DNA of 64,000 bases from Strix aluco (Eukaryota; Chordata; Aves; Strigiformes; Strigidae), in assembly GCF_031877795.1 (NCBI RefSeq), contig NC_133946.1, forward strand, positions 11,321,144 to 11,385,143. Direction: 5' to 3'. Shown here one piece after another: positions 48,301-61,229 of this stretch. The notes under the pieces are model-generated. The model saw only the letters and a program-made list of their open reading frames with translations, searched no databases and was not told the DNA's origin. The translations under genes and the position numbers were made by a program. Position 1 is the first letter of the stretch. Every line of letters begins with the position of its first letter.

Positions 48301-51300
48301 CAGGGGAATGCAGAGACACAGCAGGGAACGTACAAAGTTTTCATCTGCCCTGATCGTTGAGGCTTGAGGGTCCGAGTCTGCAAGATGCTCTTGGCTGCTG
48401 CAGGAGCTCAGCAGGTGAGAGAACCACGGCTGGAAGGTCCCTCTCTTGTCCTTGCTCTTCCATGTCAGTAAGTCGCTGCATGGCCACAAGCTCTGCTCAG
48501 GGTTGGAGCCTGCCTGCCAGCCAGGTGAGAGGTCTGACTGCTCAAGAGATGCTACCACAGTGTCAGCATACACTATGCTCGGCTGAAGCTAGAGCTTCTG
48601 TAGTCTTCCAGAGCACCAAAACCACCGGCAGAGAAGAGGTGCTTAAGAGCTGGCTCTCAGCTGAAGTCAGGGACCTGCATTTTTCTGCTGGCCCTGAAGG
48701 CTCAGCTCCTGTGCCAGGGGCATGCTGCAGCTCACTCTCATCCTCTGTTAGCCGAAGGGCTGCTCAAGTGTAACTGTTTACAGCAATGCAAGACTGCTGG
48801 GCCTTGAATATTCAACTCTCATTCCACTAACCATGTCAATAGCCTGGCACCCAAAGCCTGCAAGCTGTTCGGCACATCGTAGCCATTGGCTTTCCAAAGG
48901 CGTGGGCTCGGCTCTACCCTGTGTGCTAGTTCTGCTCGCTGCTTTGGACTGTGTGTGCTCTGAGAGGCAGTACTTGGGGACTCATGAGCTCTGTTCTTTG
49001 CTATGCTCTTCAAATTAAATAGATTTTTTTTTTTAACTGAAAAATCTAACTTGGGTTAAATGGGATTTAGACCAACATATTACTCTTGCTCCTGTTTCTC
49101 TTTCAGTTGCTCCAAGCCTGAAATTCACAGACAATGCCATTATTTTTTCATTTCTCATAGCCCCAGCACAGCACACCAAGAATAAAGTTACAGGTTCTTC
49201 CTGTCTGTGCATGACGACACTACAGTACCAAAATGCCCAGTGGAAAGAGAGGAATCTTTAATCATCTTTGCAACATTAAAGACCTGCATTGTATCCCTGG
49301 TTTTGCCACAGCAGCTTCAAGCCATCGAGTTTCTGAGGCAATTTGATAAGAACAAGGGTGCCATACAATTTTGTCATGTTAAAACCAGACAGACAAACAA
49401 AAAACCCAAACAAACCAACAAGAGAATAATTTGGCTTTACTAAGTTTTGAGCAGCCCTTCTTAAGCCTGGTGCCTGGTTAGGACCGTTTCAATTGAAATA
49501 TTTAAAAGGTGCAATCTCAACTCCCCAGTGAAAACCAACTCTCTTCTAGTGGTAGGTGCAGGTTGTTTACAAATTTGTGGAGAAACTAAAATTGGAGAAA
49601 GGGAACTCGAAGGTCAGATTACAGGGGATTATTTTTTTTTCCTTTGGTTTTCTTGGATTCTGTTACTTTTTCAGGGATTGATCCAAAGCCCTCAGAAGTC
49701 AGGTGGAAAGCTCAAACACTGGTAGTGGGAAACTGCTTGCTGCTGCCTTGGGAGCCCCAGGCATCTTTCCAGTGACCTCGGTGGGTTTTGAGGCAGCCCC
49801 TGAATGTGTTTTCCAAATGACAGTAATTTTCAGAGTGACACCTTGATTTCTTCCTTGTACAAACAGACCTGCTTGTCACTTACACATATTTACCTGTGTT
49901 CAACATACAGGTTTGGTTTTTTTGCTTTCGGAAACAATATGCTGCTAGACACATTTCCTGGAGGGAAATGGACACCTACCTACACACAAAGCTATACAGC
50001 TAATTTATACCTTGTTGAATTTATAATCTTGTCTATGCTTCTATGGACACTTTGTATGGGCTGCAGCTCAAATCCTAAAATAGTCAAGAATTTTTCCTTT
50101 CCCATATAGTATTCTATTTACTTTGACTTAAAAAAAAAAAGCGTATAAATGCAATAATGCAGGTAGACTAGAAATACTAGATTGAAAATTAAAGTAGTTT
50201 AGCTTGTCCCATTGTGACTGACAGTGTTGTACGACACCCAACGCTGTACCCTAACATTTTCCAGGCTTTCTATGTAGCTGAATCTAGTATTAGCTTTGAA
50301 AACCCATTGTATGAGTGGTGGGTGGATGGGTTGGAAACGTGTGCTCTCTACACACTGTATGTTACTCACATCAGAAGCTGTATGGCCACTCCATATGCTG
50401 TGAAACTGTAAATGATACCCAATACACCTGTAACTCTTACCAGGATTGTGAGAAATAAACTATATATAGAGATATATATACACCCATAGATATATTGTAT
50501 AATTCCTCATGTGAACATCTTTGTGTATGTGGGGGTGTGAGTGAAAATGGCTGTTCTCCCTCGCTCTCCTTCCTCATGTTTGTGTTTCCTGCAGGCCCGG
50601 TATTTGCTAGGATTAGCGATCCCAGGGAGAACTGTACGAAAAGGCAGTTCCTGCCCCAAATACCCTCCAGCCTGCCCAGGGGAAGCAGCCAAAGGAAGGT
50701 TATGGTCATTCCCACATAGGAACTAAGGTGTAGAACAATTAAAGACTTACTCAGAGCCACAGAGGAAACCCCTTCTGATCCCAGCGGTCCCATCCTGCAG
50801 GCTGGTCTCCAAGCTCTGTTTGCTGTGACCTCTCTCCTGCCGAATTAGGGTGTGCTCTGATTTGCTTGGTTTTGGTTTTAAGTTAGCCTGGGAGCATCCC
50901 TCCTCACAAGTAAAACATCCCCTGAGCACCTGGCTGATGACTGGGGGGTCCCTGCATATCAGCTCAAGCCAGGGACTCCTGGCAGAGGGGAGGTGGGTTT
51001 CAGCAGTACGCATCACCGTGAACGGTTGCTGTCATGTTACACCAGCCCCAAACAGGGTCTTTGCAGAAGTCTGGAAATGAATCTCTTAAGAACTGGGAAG
51101 ACAAATCTTGTAAACTCCTTGGGGCAGGAAACAGAGACATCCTTTAGTTGCAAAAGCATTAATCATCTGAGATTTTTGCTGCAGAAACACAGCTGAGGAC
51201 TCAAGTTTTAGCTTGTCTTAATATTCGTAAGAGCAGGAGAGCAAATAAATTCTTCTTTTCTGAGTCTGAATCCTGAATCTGAGAAGCTGGGATGGGTGGG

Positions 51301-53930
51301 TGCCCAAACCCTCCCCACTACCCCCAGTTAGGGTGTGTGAAATAGCACATGCCTTGGGCCAGTGAGGTACGGATAAGCTCTCTGGGCAGAGGTGGTAGCC
51401 GCTGCTGCGAAGGGGCTGAGGCTCTTCTTCAGTTCCTTGGCTGGGGAAATGCACCCTCTTCCCGTAAGGGCCTGGCCCAGCTCTTCTTAACAGGAGCAGG
51501 TGAGCAGCTGTGGCTGGGAAAGCAGCAGGGATGAAACGGCAACAGGTGATGCTGCGACTTGGGAGGTTTCCCTGTAACTTGGAACCACTGGAGGAACCTG
51601 CACAAACTGTCCTCCTTGGCCTGAGATAAAACAATGCTCACTCGGTAGAGAGGAGGGGGGAATGGGCCGGGGAATCTCTCTCTTCTGTCTCTTTCAAACA
51701 AAAATCATCTCTATTCTCGCTGCTGAGGAAGGCAGTGGCACAGACACATCACTGCAGTTGTGGTGCCAACGTAGGGAGCAAAGTTAGCATCAGCTTCGTG
51801 CTGATTTCAAACATGGATATCTTCCACCCATCCGTTCTGTGTTTCGTCTACTTCTTTCCCTCTGTATATTTACAGAAATTTAAAAAGTATGAAAAGTGGA
51901 GGCTGTGTTTACAATTACTATGCATTGCTTTTCCCTGCTCCCTTCTACTCCAGCCATCATTTAGCCACAGAAAATGAAGCGGTGCCAAATCACAGCGCTT
52001 TAAATGAGAAACGCAGCGGTTCTGTTTTACCAGACCGGATGGGAAGAGGAAGCACTCAGCTGACTTAACATAACCGTAATGCCCAGGCTCTATCAAAAGA
52101 AGAGTCTTCATGAAGTAGCAAATAATTTATATTGTCCTTGTGATCCTGTCACGGCACTAGTTACTAGTCATGTTTGTTAACCTCCCAAATTAAGCAGAGA
52201 GGGGCTGCAAAGCGTACCTAGTGCTTGCTGGAAGAGAATTCAACAGAAGACTGCTTGCAAACCGGTGCTCTGGTAACACCGAGACATTGGCACCTCCTGA
52301 GCAGTGGAGGATCAAGTATTAAGACATCACTGTACAATTTAATCTCCCAGCAACTGGGGTGCTCTCACATGCATTTTTTCTGTCTTCACCTTAAATTATT
52401 GTCAAGTCCTCTAATGCTTTGTGTTTTAAGCAGTCTAGGGAGGATGAAAAGAGCGGATGGAGCAGGATTCAAGACAGCGGTTTTCTTTCTGCTCTTGGAT
52501 TTAGAAGGAAAGTACTGGATTCACACGGAAGGAATAAGGAGCATAAATGCGATGCTCCGTGCCATGAAGGCTTAGGCTGCTGGAGTGGCACTAAGTCCGC
52601 TGCACAGTAGCTAAACTGAACAGTGAAAGATAGGCTTTGGGTTTGTTTTTTTTTAAAAAGAATCATTTTCTGGTAGCTAAGCTGGAGCAAAGGGAGAGGA
52701 ACATCCAGGTATCTCAATGGTTAACCACCCTACGGTTTCAGAACATGCTTTTGAAGGGAAAAGGAGACTGACGGACAGATGCCTGATGGCATAAGCTACA
52801 TTTCCTTTAGCAAACCAGGATAAAAATTAGGTTCTTTCAAATAAACAAACAAAGATAATGGTAGAATTGTACTGTCTTCATTTTATATCTATCATTTTAT
52901 AACGGCATTGTCTCTTTATAATGCACTAGCATTCATCAAGAGATAAACCTAATAAATTAACACAGAGATGAAAAATGCAAATCCAGAAACCGAGCAAGGT
53001 TTACAAAAATTACTTGTCCTCCAGTGAGCCACAGAGCTGAAAGCAATGACACCTGCAGTAAATGAACATTTTTCTTGAAGAATAATGACTCATTAAAGAT
53101 TAAGAGTGTATGCAAACAAGGCAATCTGGACCAGATATGAGGATGGAAAGGACAGCTTCAGGAAGGTTTGGATGACTTTATTTAGTTTGCAATTCTGATG
53201 CTTATTCCAGCAGCTCCGGGAAATCACCCCGTTCTTCATCCATGTTTTTCACACATCATTTTTTTCCAGCAAACCACTCTGACAGGTCCGTATGCATCTT
53301 GTACCATCCTATATAACATAATTAATTGTGGCTTCTTCAGGGATGCGAAAGAGCACAAAGTAGGTCTGTGCCTCCACAACATCCCTGAGGTTATTCATCC
53401 AGAGGGTGAGAGGTATCAAGAGCAAAACCTGAGATATAACTTAAAATAACTTAAAAACAGCTTAAGCCAGTGACTTAAAAACAGCTTGGATTTATCAAAG
53501 GGAGTTTTGTTCCTCCTTATCTCATGTGTCAGAAACACACCACTAGCACAATAGACCATGATTCGTGGTGGCCTGGGCTCACTGGGAATGCTCCTCAGTC
53601 GGCTGAGGAGGGACTTTGTGTATTTGGAGCAAGGAAGTTTGAAACCCAATGCTGCAACTGGATGCGGCCTCTCAGCTGGACTTTGAAAATTGGCTGACAT
53701 TTTGACATTAAAGCCTGCTTTTGCATTTCCAATCCACAACATGGTGTCACCAACTTCCCCTTCTCTGAGGTGCAGTGGTTCCTATAATAATCTTCAGTGT
53801 TTCAGTCCTGCAGCGTATCAATATCAGTTGGATGAAGGAAAAAAAAAATACAATCAAAACCCAATATAGAACTTCATGAGGAAAAGGGCTGTACTGCTGG
53901 AGCAGAGCTTGAGGAGAGCCGCTAAGGCGA
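45300..53930. other. Intergenic DNA between CEND1 and GATD1
   Basis: No gene was recognised on either strand. Contents seen are a plus-strand AATAAA at 50454-50459 followed by a TATATAGAGATATATATA tract, and a B-box-like GGTTCGATT near 45530 without a matching A box. No LINE or SINE was identified with confidence. Confidence 0.45.
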
Positions 53931-53939
53931 CCACCATGC

Positions 53940-54480
53940 TAACTATGAAGGGGAAATAAAGCTGCACGAAGCGGGGAGGGGGGAGGCAGGTGGGACGTGC
54001 CACCAGGTGATCCGCATGATCCACCGTGGTGCCTCCGAGCGGGGTTAAAAGACACCGCGGCCCCTCACGCCCGCCCCGCCGCTGCCCTCAGGGCTCCCCC
54101 TCACGGTTTCCCGCGCGCTTCGTCCAAGGGTCGCCGGCAGCGCGCGCGCGTCGCCCGTTCTCCCCGCACTGCGCAAGCGCGGCCGCATGAGGAGACGGCC
54201 CCCCCCGCCGCCGCCGGGCGCCGCCATGTCGGACCGGCTGGGTAAACCCACCTGTCTCATCGTCGCCAGCGCCGCCGCCGCGGGTGAGACGCACTTGGGG
54301 GAAAGGTGTTGGGGAAACCCCCATCCCGCCGGGTCCCGCTTCTCCCTTCGGCGCGTCCCTCCGTGCGCGCTCCTCCGGCCTGTACAGCCCCCCCCACCCT
54401 GGTGGGGCCGCGCTGCGTGACCGGTTCCCTGCGTGTGGGGGCCGTTTTCACGCTCACGGGTGGTGTGTCCCCCGCTTTGC
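53940..54480. promoter_or_regulatory. GATD1: CpG island promoter of GATD1
   Basis: CpG density rises sharply across exon 1, with a CG-alternating tract GCGCGCGCGCG (54140-54150) and an NRF1-like TGCGCAAGCGCG at 54170-54181 (one base off the palindromic consensus), 45-55 bp before the start codon. No TATA box was seen. Confidence 0.75.
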
Positions 54481-57400
54481 AGGCGTGACTGTGCTCTGCT
54501 TGTGTCGCCCTTTTGTCCTGGGCCGCGCCGGGCATAGGCGTCCCCAGTCTTTGGGCACCGTCCTGTCACGCGTGTCCGCGCCATGGCTTGTGTGTGTGCG
54601 AGTCGCTGAGCTGTGCAGACACGCGTGTATGCTCCCTGCTCTGGAGGGGAAGGTACCCACGCTGCTCCTGCTTGTGCAGCCGGCCTGTGCACAGCTGGGC
54701 TCGCTTTCCACAGGCCTGTCCCTCCGTGCCCAGCGTGAATACCTACCGTTTCCCCTCAGCACGAACCTGCGTCAGAGCCCACAGGCAGCTGGGCTGTGCT
54801 TTGTATGGGTCAAGCCAAATTCCCTTCGCTTCTGCCCTCCCTGTAACCCCCAAACCCGGACAAAGAGAATACCTGTATCCTGTATTTCTTAAGAGCTCAC
54901 TTATAAGGAAGGCTGTGCATTTGATGCATCTTAAAATAACCCTCTGAAAATAGTGAGAGCTTTTAAGATGAGCAAAACCAACGTTGTGCCCTTTGCTAGA
55001 TAAAATGAGCTACTGTGACTGGGATTAAAATATAGCTTTCCTTAAGTTGTTCGACTCTTTTTCAGGTGTGTCAGCCCAGTCCTTCCTTCACTGCTTTACA
55101 CTGACTAGCTCTGCTTTTAACCTGCAAGTTGCAACTCCTGGGGTGAGTAAACATGGGCAATTACTGTGATTTCAGTCTGAAACTAATGGCTTTGATAAGA
55201 GGCAATTATATGAAACTTTTTTTGAGAGGTGTTCTATTGGCTTTACAGATTAAGGGACTTTTTTAAAAATTCTGTTTTCTTAATATTGAAGTGAATGCAT
55301 GCTTCCTATAGTATGGTTCTGAACGTCTCTGTACAGTATCTGTCATCCACAAAGAGCAGAGGGAAAACTATTAGAAAAAGTACTTCAGTGGGGAAAATGG
55401 AAAACTTTGGGTTTTTGAGAGCTGAAGTATCACAAAATCCTTCAAGAACTGTAGTGGGTGTCTGTACGGTGATCCTAACCACAATCTTTGAACCGTGTTT
55501 CCCCTAGGGGAAGTCCATTGATTTTGTGGATGTGAACGAGAGCAACATGCGCTGGATACAGGACTTCCGTATGAAATCCTACGCAAACCCTGCCAAGTTG
55601 GAGTCGATTGATGGTGAGGGCTTTGCTGTTGGCCAGCGTGTCAGCTCCATTTATCACAGAAACAGATGCTTCTTAGTGTTAGGTCTTTAGGGAAGAACAA
55701 CACAGAAAAAGTGTAAAACTTGTGTTTTAAGAGGAAGCCATGGCAACTACAGTTGCTATTCTTTTGTTTAAGAGCAAGTCCTGGTAACTACAGTTGTTAT
55801 TTTCTTATCTTGGATTGGTAATTCTTTCTTATTATATATATAATCACACAGAATATATATATCCTCCCTCGTGTGTGTGTGTGTATATATATACAGGCTA
55901 TATATTATTTTCTTAAATATTTTGCTAAAGTAGAAGCTAGCAGACATACTGGTTTTAAGCTTTGTCTGGGTAAGAATGTCTCATTAAAAATGTATATCCT
56001 TTGTCCTAAAAAGGACCTTTTTCTCTACTCCACATAGATCTGTTTGTTTCTTTAGCTCATTCAGTTTATACAGTTTTTGACTGAGTTGTAGTATTGTCTT
56101 AATTTTGTCAAATCTGAAATGGATTTAAGTTCGGGCTTTTTTGTTTGTCACTTGTATTGCAATTAGTTTATTCTTTCCTCCTTGCTAGGTGCTAGATACC
56201 ATGCGTTGCTGATTCCAAACTGTCCCGGGGCTATGACTGACCTAGCGAACAGTGGGTACCTGGCTAAGATACTGCAGCACTTCAGCACTGAGAACAGTAG
56301 GTGAACATCATTAGATGTTTTGTTAAATAAAATAGTACTACTGTATGGCTTGTGTAAGACTGTTACCTTCCAGTTACTTAAAAATGTTTACATAGTTGAA
56401 GAGCATTCAGAACTGGAAAGAGTTGCTTTAGAGAAATGTATCTTCTCTTTAAAAGTATCCCCTTTATGTAAATGTATATAAAAAACACAGTAGCTTTTCG
56501 AGCTTGTGTCAGAGGAGGGTTCTCTGCCTTACAGTGATACAGACTCTCCAAGTCAGTGGGATTCAAGGCTCAGAGCCGAACGTGGGATGTACCAGGTTCA
56601 TCATTAAGGCTGTAGTTAATCAAGACTTGTGTGTGCTTCTTGTTTACCATATGAGTCTGTGTTTTTGTCTTTGGTGCTGTCTCTGGACTTGGAGTTAACA
56701 GCTAGTAATATATATACTATATGTAGTGTAATTTTATTGGAGGAAGGCAACATGCTGTAACGTGAAGAATCTCACATTCATCTGTGTTTTGGCTATTTGG
56801 AGATGCTCATAACTGCTCAAAGATGCTTTGGTTTTTCTCTAGAGCCTATCTGTGCGGTTGGACACGGAGTTGCAGCTTTGTGTTGTGCCACCAATGAGGA
56901 TAAATCCTGGGTATTTCAGGGATACAGCCTGACAGGGGTAGGTTGAGCTTTCACCTGACTTGTGCTGTCTGGGGGCTTTTTGCTGTGCAGGGGCCTGTGA
57001 TTTCAGGTGATGGTGCTGGTGTTTCTGGTCTTATCCTACAATTTCCTACAAATACAAATCATTGGTCTGGTACCCTTGGTTTGTGTGCAAGATGTGGAGA
57101 GTTGTTGGAAAGGTGGCCCAACACCGAGTGCATGAAGGGATTGTCTCATTTAACTGTCATATGGAGTGTTTTCCTTGTGATTGTTCAGTAAATGTTAAAC
57201 TGAATCAACAAAATGCTGGAAATTACTGCTGCGGCTCTTTGGATTCATAGTTGAAGGCTTTTAAGAATTACTTTTTTCGGTTTCAAGAATGCTGGAGGTA
57301 AGTTATATTTCTCAAGGGGCACTTTCATTTTGAAAGGTAGAGAAAGTTTTAGGAAAAAACACTGTTTGTACAAACTGGCTTGTCATTCAAAAAGTAGCCA

Positions 57401-60093
57401 GATATTGTTGATGTTTTGTTTAATGTACAGTCATATCTCTGACCTCGCAGACCATTATACAGCAGTTGTACCTGTGTGCCAAGGTGATGCAAACCTCTAC
57501 AGTACAACTTCTAGGATTGAAAATTTACATGCAAAGTTAAGAAATTAAGTTTATGGGACTCACAAAAGCTGTTAATGTCTTGATATGCTTGTATTTGGCA
57601 TTACAATCCATGATAAAATATTTTAAATAAGGCATGATGTGGCCTAGCTATAGTTGCTATGGAAACCATAAAATTCAATTTCCTCCTGCGCATATAGAAA
57701 CTGAACTAAGTACTCTTAATTTTTCTCTCTTCATTTAAGCCATTTCCAATATTCATTCCAAAGCAGAACACTGTTATTTGGACTCTGCAAGTGGCACAGC
57801 ATTTGTGTCCAACAGCCAAACAGGTCGCGCTTTCATGAGCTAATTGCACACATTGTTCAGTGTCCAGTTGTTGTGTAGAAATTGCCTGTGTCATTCTTTT
57901 TGTCTCACTTCAGAATTTTCAGTTTATTCCCTACAGAAAATCCATAGAAGCTGCTTGCAGTCATTTGATTTTATGCTTCATTTCTGTTTCATTTCCTGTG
58001 TATGGTTGGGAGAATCATAGTGGGAACAGAAAAATAAATTGCAGGGGGAAGTATGTGTTGGTTTTTCTTGGCCTTTTTTATAAAAAGCAAGACAGACTTA
58101 CTTCCTTTTGATCTTTTTCAGCCCTCTGTGTATGAACTAGTAAGGCAGCCCAATTTTGCAAGTTTGTCCATTATTGTGGAAGACTTTGTGAAAGATTCTG
58201 GAGCTACGTTTAGCGGTATGTCACTCTCTTGTTGTCCAGGACTTCATGTTTTGGAAATGAATGTTTGTGTGCCAATTTTACACAGCTGAACAGGCTTCTG
58301 ACAGGATATCTCATCTTGCATTCCCATTTATTCGATATAAATGAATACCCTTAATGAATATTCCAAAAATGCGTATTTTAAGAATAAACGCCACAATGCC
58401 ACATGTGGAGGAGCGGGGCAGTACAGTACAGCTCACTGATCTCCGTGGTTGTTCATATTGTTTTACCCCATGGTAAAGATGAGGTGGCTTGTCCTGCTGT
58501 GAAGGAAGAACATGTGCTGCAGGGAAGGGTGTGTGCTGGAGAGTTGCCCTCCACCTGCAGACCCCCAGTCTGTGCCTGCAGGAGAATGTCTGCAAATGCT
58601 TCATTAATTAAAGCTGGAGGCACTATACTGAATGTTTTTGGTTGCTCTGATTAGTTGGCTTTTAGCATCAAGTATTTTACTCATAGCTAGATCTGGTTTT
58701 GTAGTATTTTCTTGTTCCGTTACTGGTCATCTCATTAATTATTATTAGTCAAAATGTAGGAGTTTGGATTTTGCAGTTCAAAGTCAAAGTTCTGTCCTGT
58801 GAGAGAAATTAAATCCGTTAAAGCACAGAAGCGTCCCTTTTTTCCTAGATTATTTCTGGATGTGCAGGGAAAAGTGTCATTTTCCATTACAGGCTGCAGT
58901 CTTGCAATAGTGAAGAGTGACAGGCAGAATTAAATAATGAGCTGTAAATGGCCCTATTCTTCAGTTGTAGCTGTCCTTCAGTCTCCTATTTTGTTAGGTA
59001 ATTTTTTTAGAGCTTGTCCTTAAAGAGAGTGATGAGATGCCTGTGGTGTATTGAAGTCATATCCTTTATTTAACAGAATAGTGCCACCCATTGAATTGAT
59101 ACAGTCTGAGGTGGCTAGATTAGAGACTCAGCATTTGGCTTGGGTTTGCTAAGAAGAAATGCCACTATCTTACCAAATTGCTATATATTCTTTGTTTAAT
59201 CCTCTTCCCTCTGTGCTACTGTCAGCCTGTTTGTGTTTAAATAGCATTTTTATGCTTTTTTGAATGAGCTGCTGCTGCCACCTTCTGCATAATGGGTTCA
59301 GTACTGACAGTTTAGAAGCTGCTGTCTCAGTGGTATCTGTTGTGTCACGTATGCTTGGTTGCAGTGGTGCTGACAAATTAAGAACAGGAGAAGCATGTGA
59401 GGTCTGAAGGCACTTAGCCTGTGTTTAGACAGTCAGTGATTGGGAGAGGGAGAAGAAAATAAGAGTAGTTCATTACGACAAAACAATGGCTCTATCTGGA
59501 ATGAGATAACATAAAAATACTAGTTGGAGTACTGAACAATTGCTGGTGGATATTAATATGTTGGGGTATTATAATTGGCCAGAAAATAAGTATCTTCCTG
59601 CAGGCTCATTGTAGCATGGTGATTACAATTTTGGTGTCTTGCATAAGAAGAGTTTATATTGTATTGCAGGGTAATTACAACTTCATATACTTTGAAGTTT
59701 TCATTATGAAAATCTCTTGATATATGCACTTTACCCATCTGATGTTGAGTCAAGGTCCTGCTGTCCTTTCTGAGAAGGACTTTCTAGTGAAATTGTTTGA
59801 GAATTAGGGGTTTGAGATTGTCCCTGTCTGTTGGGATTATAGATCAGCGTGTCAGTCACCCAGCAAATTACCTGGTCAAAATAGTTATCTTTTGTGTTAG
59901 TTCTATCAGAGATGTGATACTGACACCGAAGTAGTGTCCATTAACACAATGCTTGTTGCTTTTTCTCCTGTCGTTAGCCAGCAGTCCGGATGCTGTACAT
60001 GTCGTGCTGGACAGGCACCTGGTGACAGGACAGAACGAGAATTCCACTCTTCCTGCGGTCCAGAATCTTCTTATTCTTTGCAATGTTAGGTGA
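54226..60093 (+). CDS. GATD1: GATD1 (PDDC1), glutamine amidotransferase-like class 1 domain protein, complete (217 aa)
   Basis: Seven exons: 54226-54283, 55066-55142, 55508-55613, 56189-56296, 56843-56937, 58122-58215 and 59978-60093 (TGA at 60091-60093), 654 bp in all with consistent phases. GATD1 belongs to the DJ-1/PfpI class I glutamine amidotransferase-like superfamily; its activity is not established. Near-identity to human includes [68 protein letters not shown]-type and [10 protein letters not shown] segments and [17 protein letters not shown]. At the nucleophile elbow the sequence is VGHGV, with His (residue about 124) where active amidotransferases and DJ-1-type enzymes have Cys; human GATD1 has the same, so a non-canonical or non-enzymatic role is likely. 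The start lies in a CpG island. The end differs slightly from human (LCNVR versus LCGSRK). Confidence 0.96.
55835..55907. repeat. TA/TG microsatellite in GATD1 intron 3
   Basis: Blocks of (TA)n, then (GT)7 (about 55871-55884), then (TA)n follow one another between exons 3 and 4. Confidence 0.85.
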
Positions 60094-60926
60094 GGCAGTA
60101 CGAGAGGTAAGAGCTAGGAACAGACAGTGGTGAGCATCTTGTAGTTTGGGGGATATTGTCCCTCAAAAGAACTTTTTCCCCTTGGTTAACTGCTGAAGTG
60201 CGTCATCTTTGTTTGATCATGCATGTCTTTTGGTAAAAGACATTTGTGATTATTAAAAAAACAATAAGGTAAAATGGTTTGGGAAATGCACAGCTATCTA
60301 TCAGGACTGGTAAAGTAAAATGCAGAATAGGCTTCACTAAATGTTTCTGTTAAGAGAAACATTTCTTGTGTGTTGTTCTTTGTGCTTTGTCAAGCTAGCA
60401 TTTAGTCAGCTATAGTTTAGGATTCTGGGAATGAATGGATTTAATTTCTTCAGTAATGGCCTGGCTGTTTGACTGTCTTTCATCTTGTCAGATAGAAGAA
60501 CACATATAAATAACCACCAAAATCTTCTTTTGTTCAGGTGAATGTGTGTTAAAAGTCCTTTCCTGGCTGTGGACTAACAGGTCGTGTCATGTTTGGATGT
60601 GTTTCATTCAGCAGGAAATGAAGGAGCAGGTCTCTTTGCAGATAGGATGGATGAAGAGCCAGCAGGCTGAGGATTTTCTTGTCTGTTAACTGGATAAAAC
60701 ATCCCTTTAAATTTCTGGCCTGGATTATGATGTGACTGTGGCAGTGAAGTGGCAATGCCAGGTTTTGCATATATAGAATGGATGAAGGTTGTGAATGAGA
60801 AAACTTTGAAGTGCATCACACTTCAGAAGCAATTATGAAACCACCTTGCATTTTTGTTACTCCATCCTTTTTCACTGCTTCTCTCTAGACCCTTACTTTA
60901 CAGATGTGGGAACTGTGTCTTGTTAA

Positions 60927-60932
60927 AATAAA
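60927..60932 (+). terminator. GATD1: GATD1 poly(A) signal
   Basis: AATAAA, 834 bp after the stop codon, in TGTTAAAATAAAAGAAG with TTGGTGC downstream. A second AATAAA at 61216-61221 could serve a longer form. Confidence 0.55.
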
Positions 60933-61229
60933 AGAAGTTGGTGCTACGAATACAAGTTGCTGAAGCTGAAGACCCTACTCTAGGCTGACATTATCCTGAT
61001 TGTTAGTAACTGCCTCAAAGAGCACTTGGAACTCTGAACCATCTGGTGTTTGTGTTTCAGATATCAAAATCTACACCTAGAGCTTCATGGAAATGCAATT
61101 TCAGATGCGTTCTCACCTTCCTTTTGGTAGGTCAAAGTTACTGCCTGAACTCTGAATGTGTCTGGGACACTTGGATATACTTGAAATAGGGTGGAAAATG
61201 CTTGGCTGAACTCTGAATAAAGCAGAATC

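Noticed and set aside
61060-61130. Possible extra 3' exon of GATD1 after an AG/GTGAGG donor at the stop codon
   Set aside because: The reading frame reaches the stop exactly where the human protein ends, so the extra splice is not needed.
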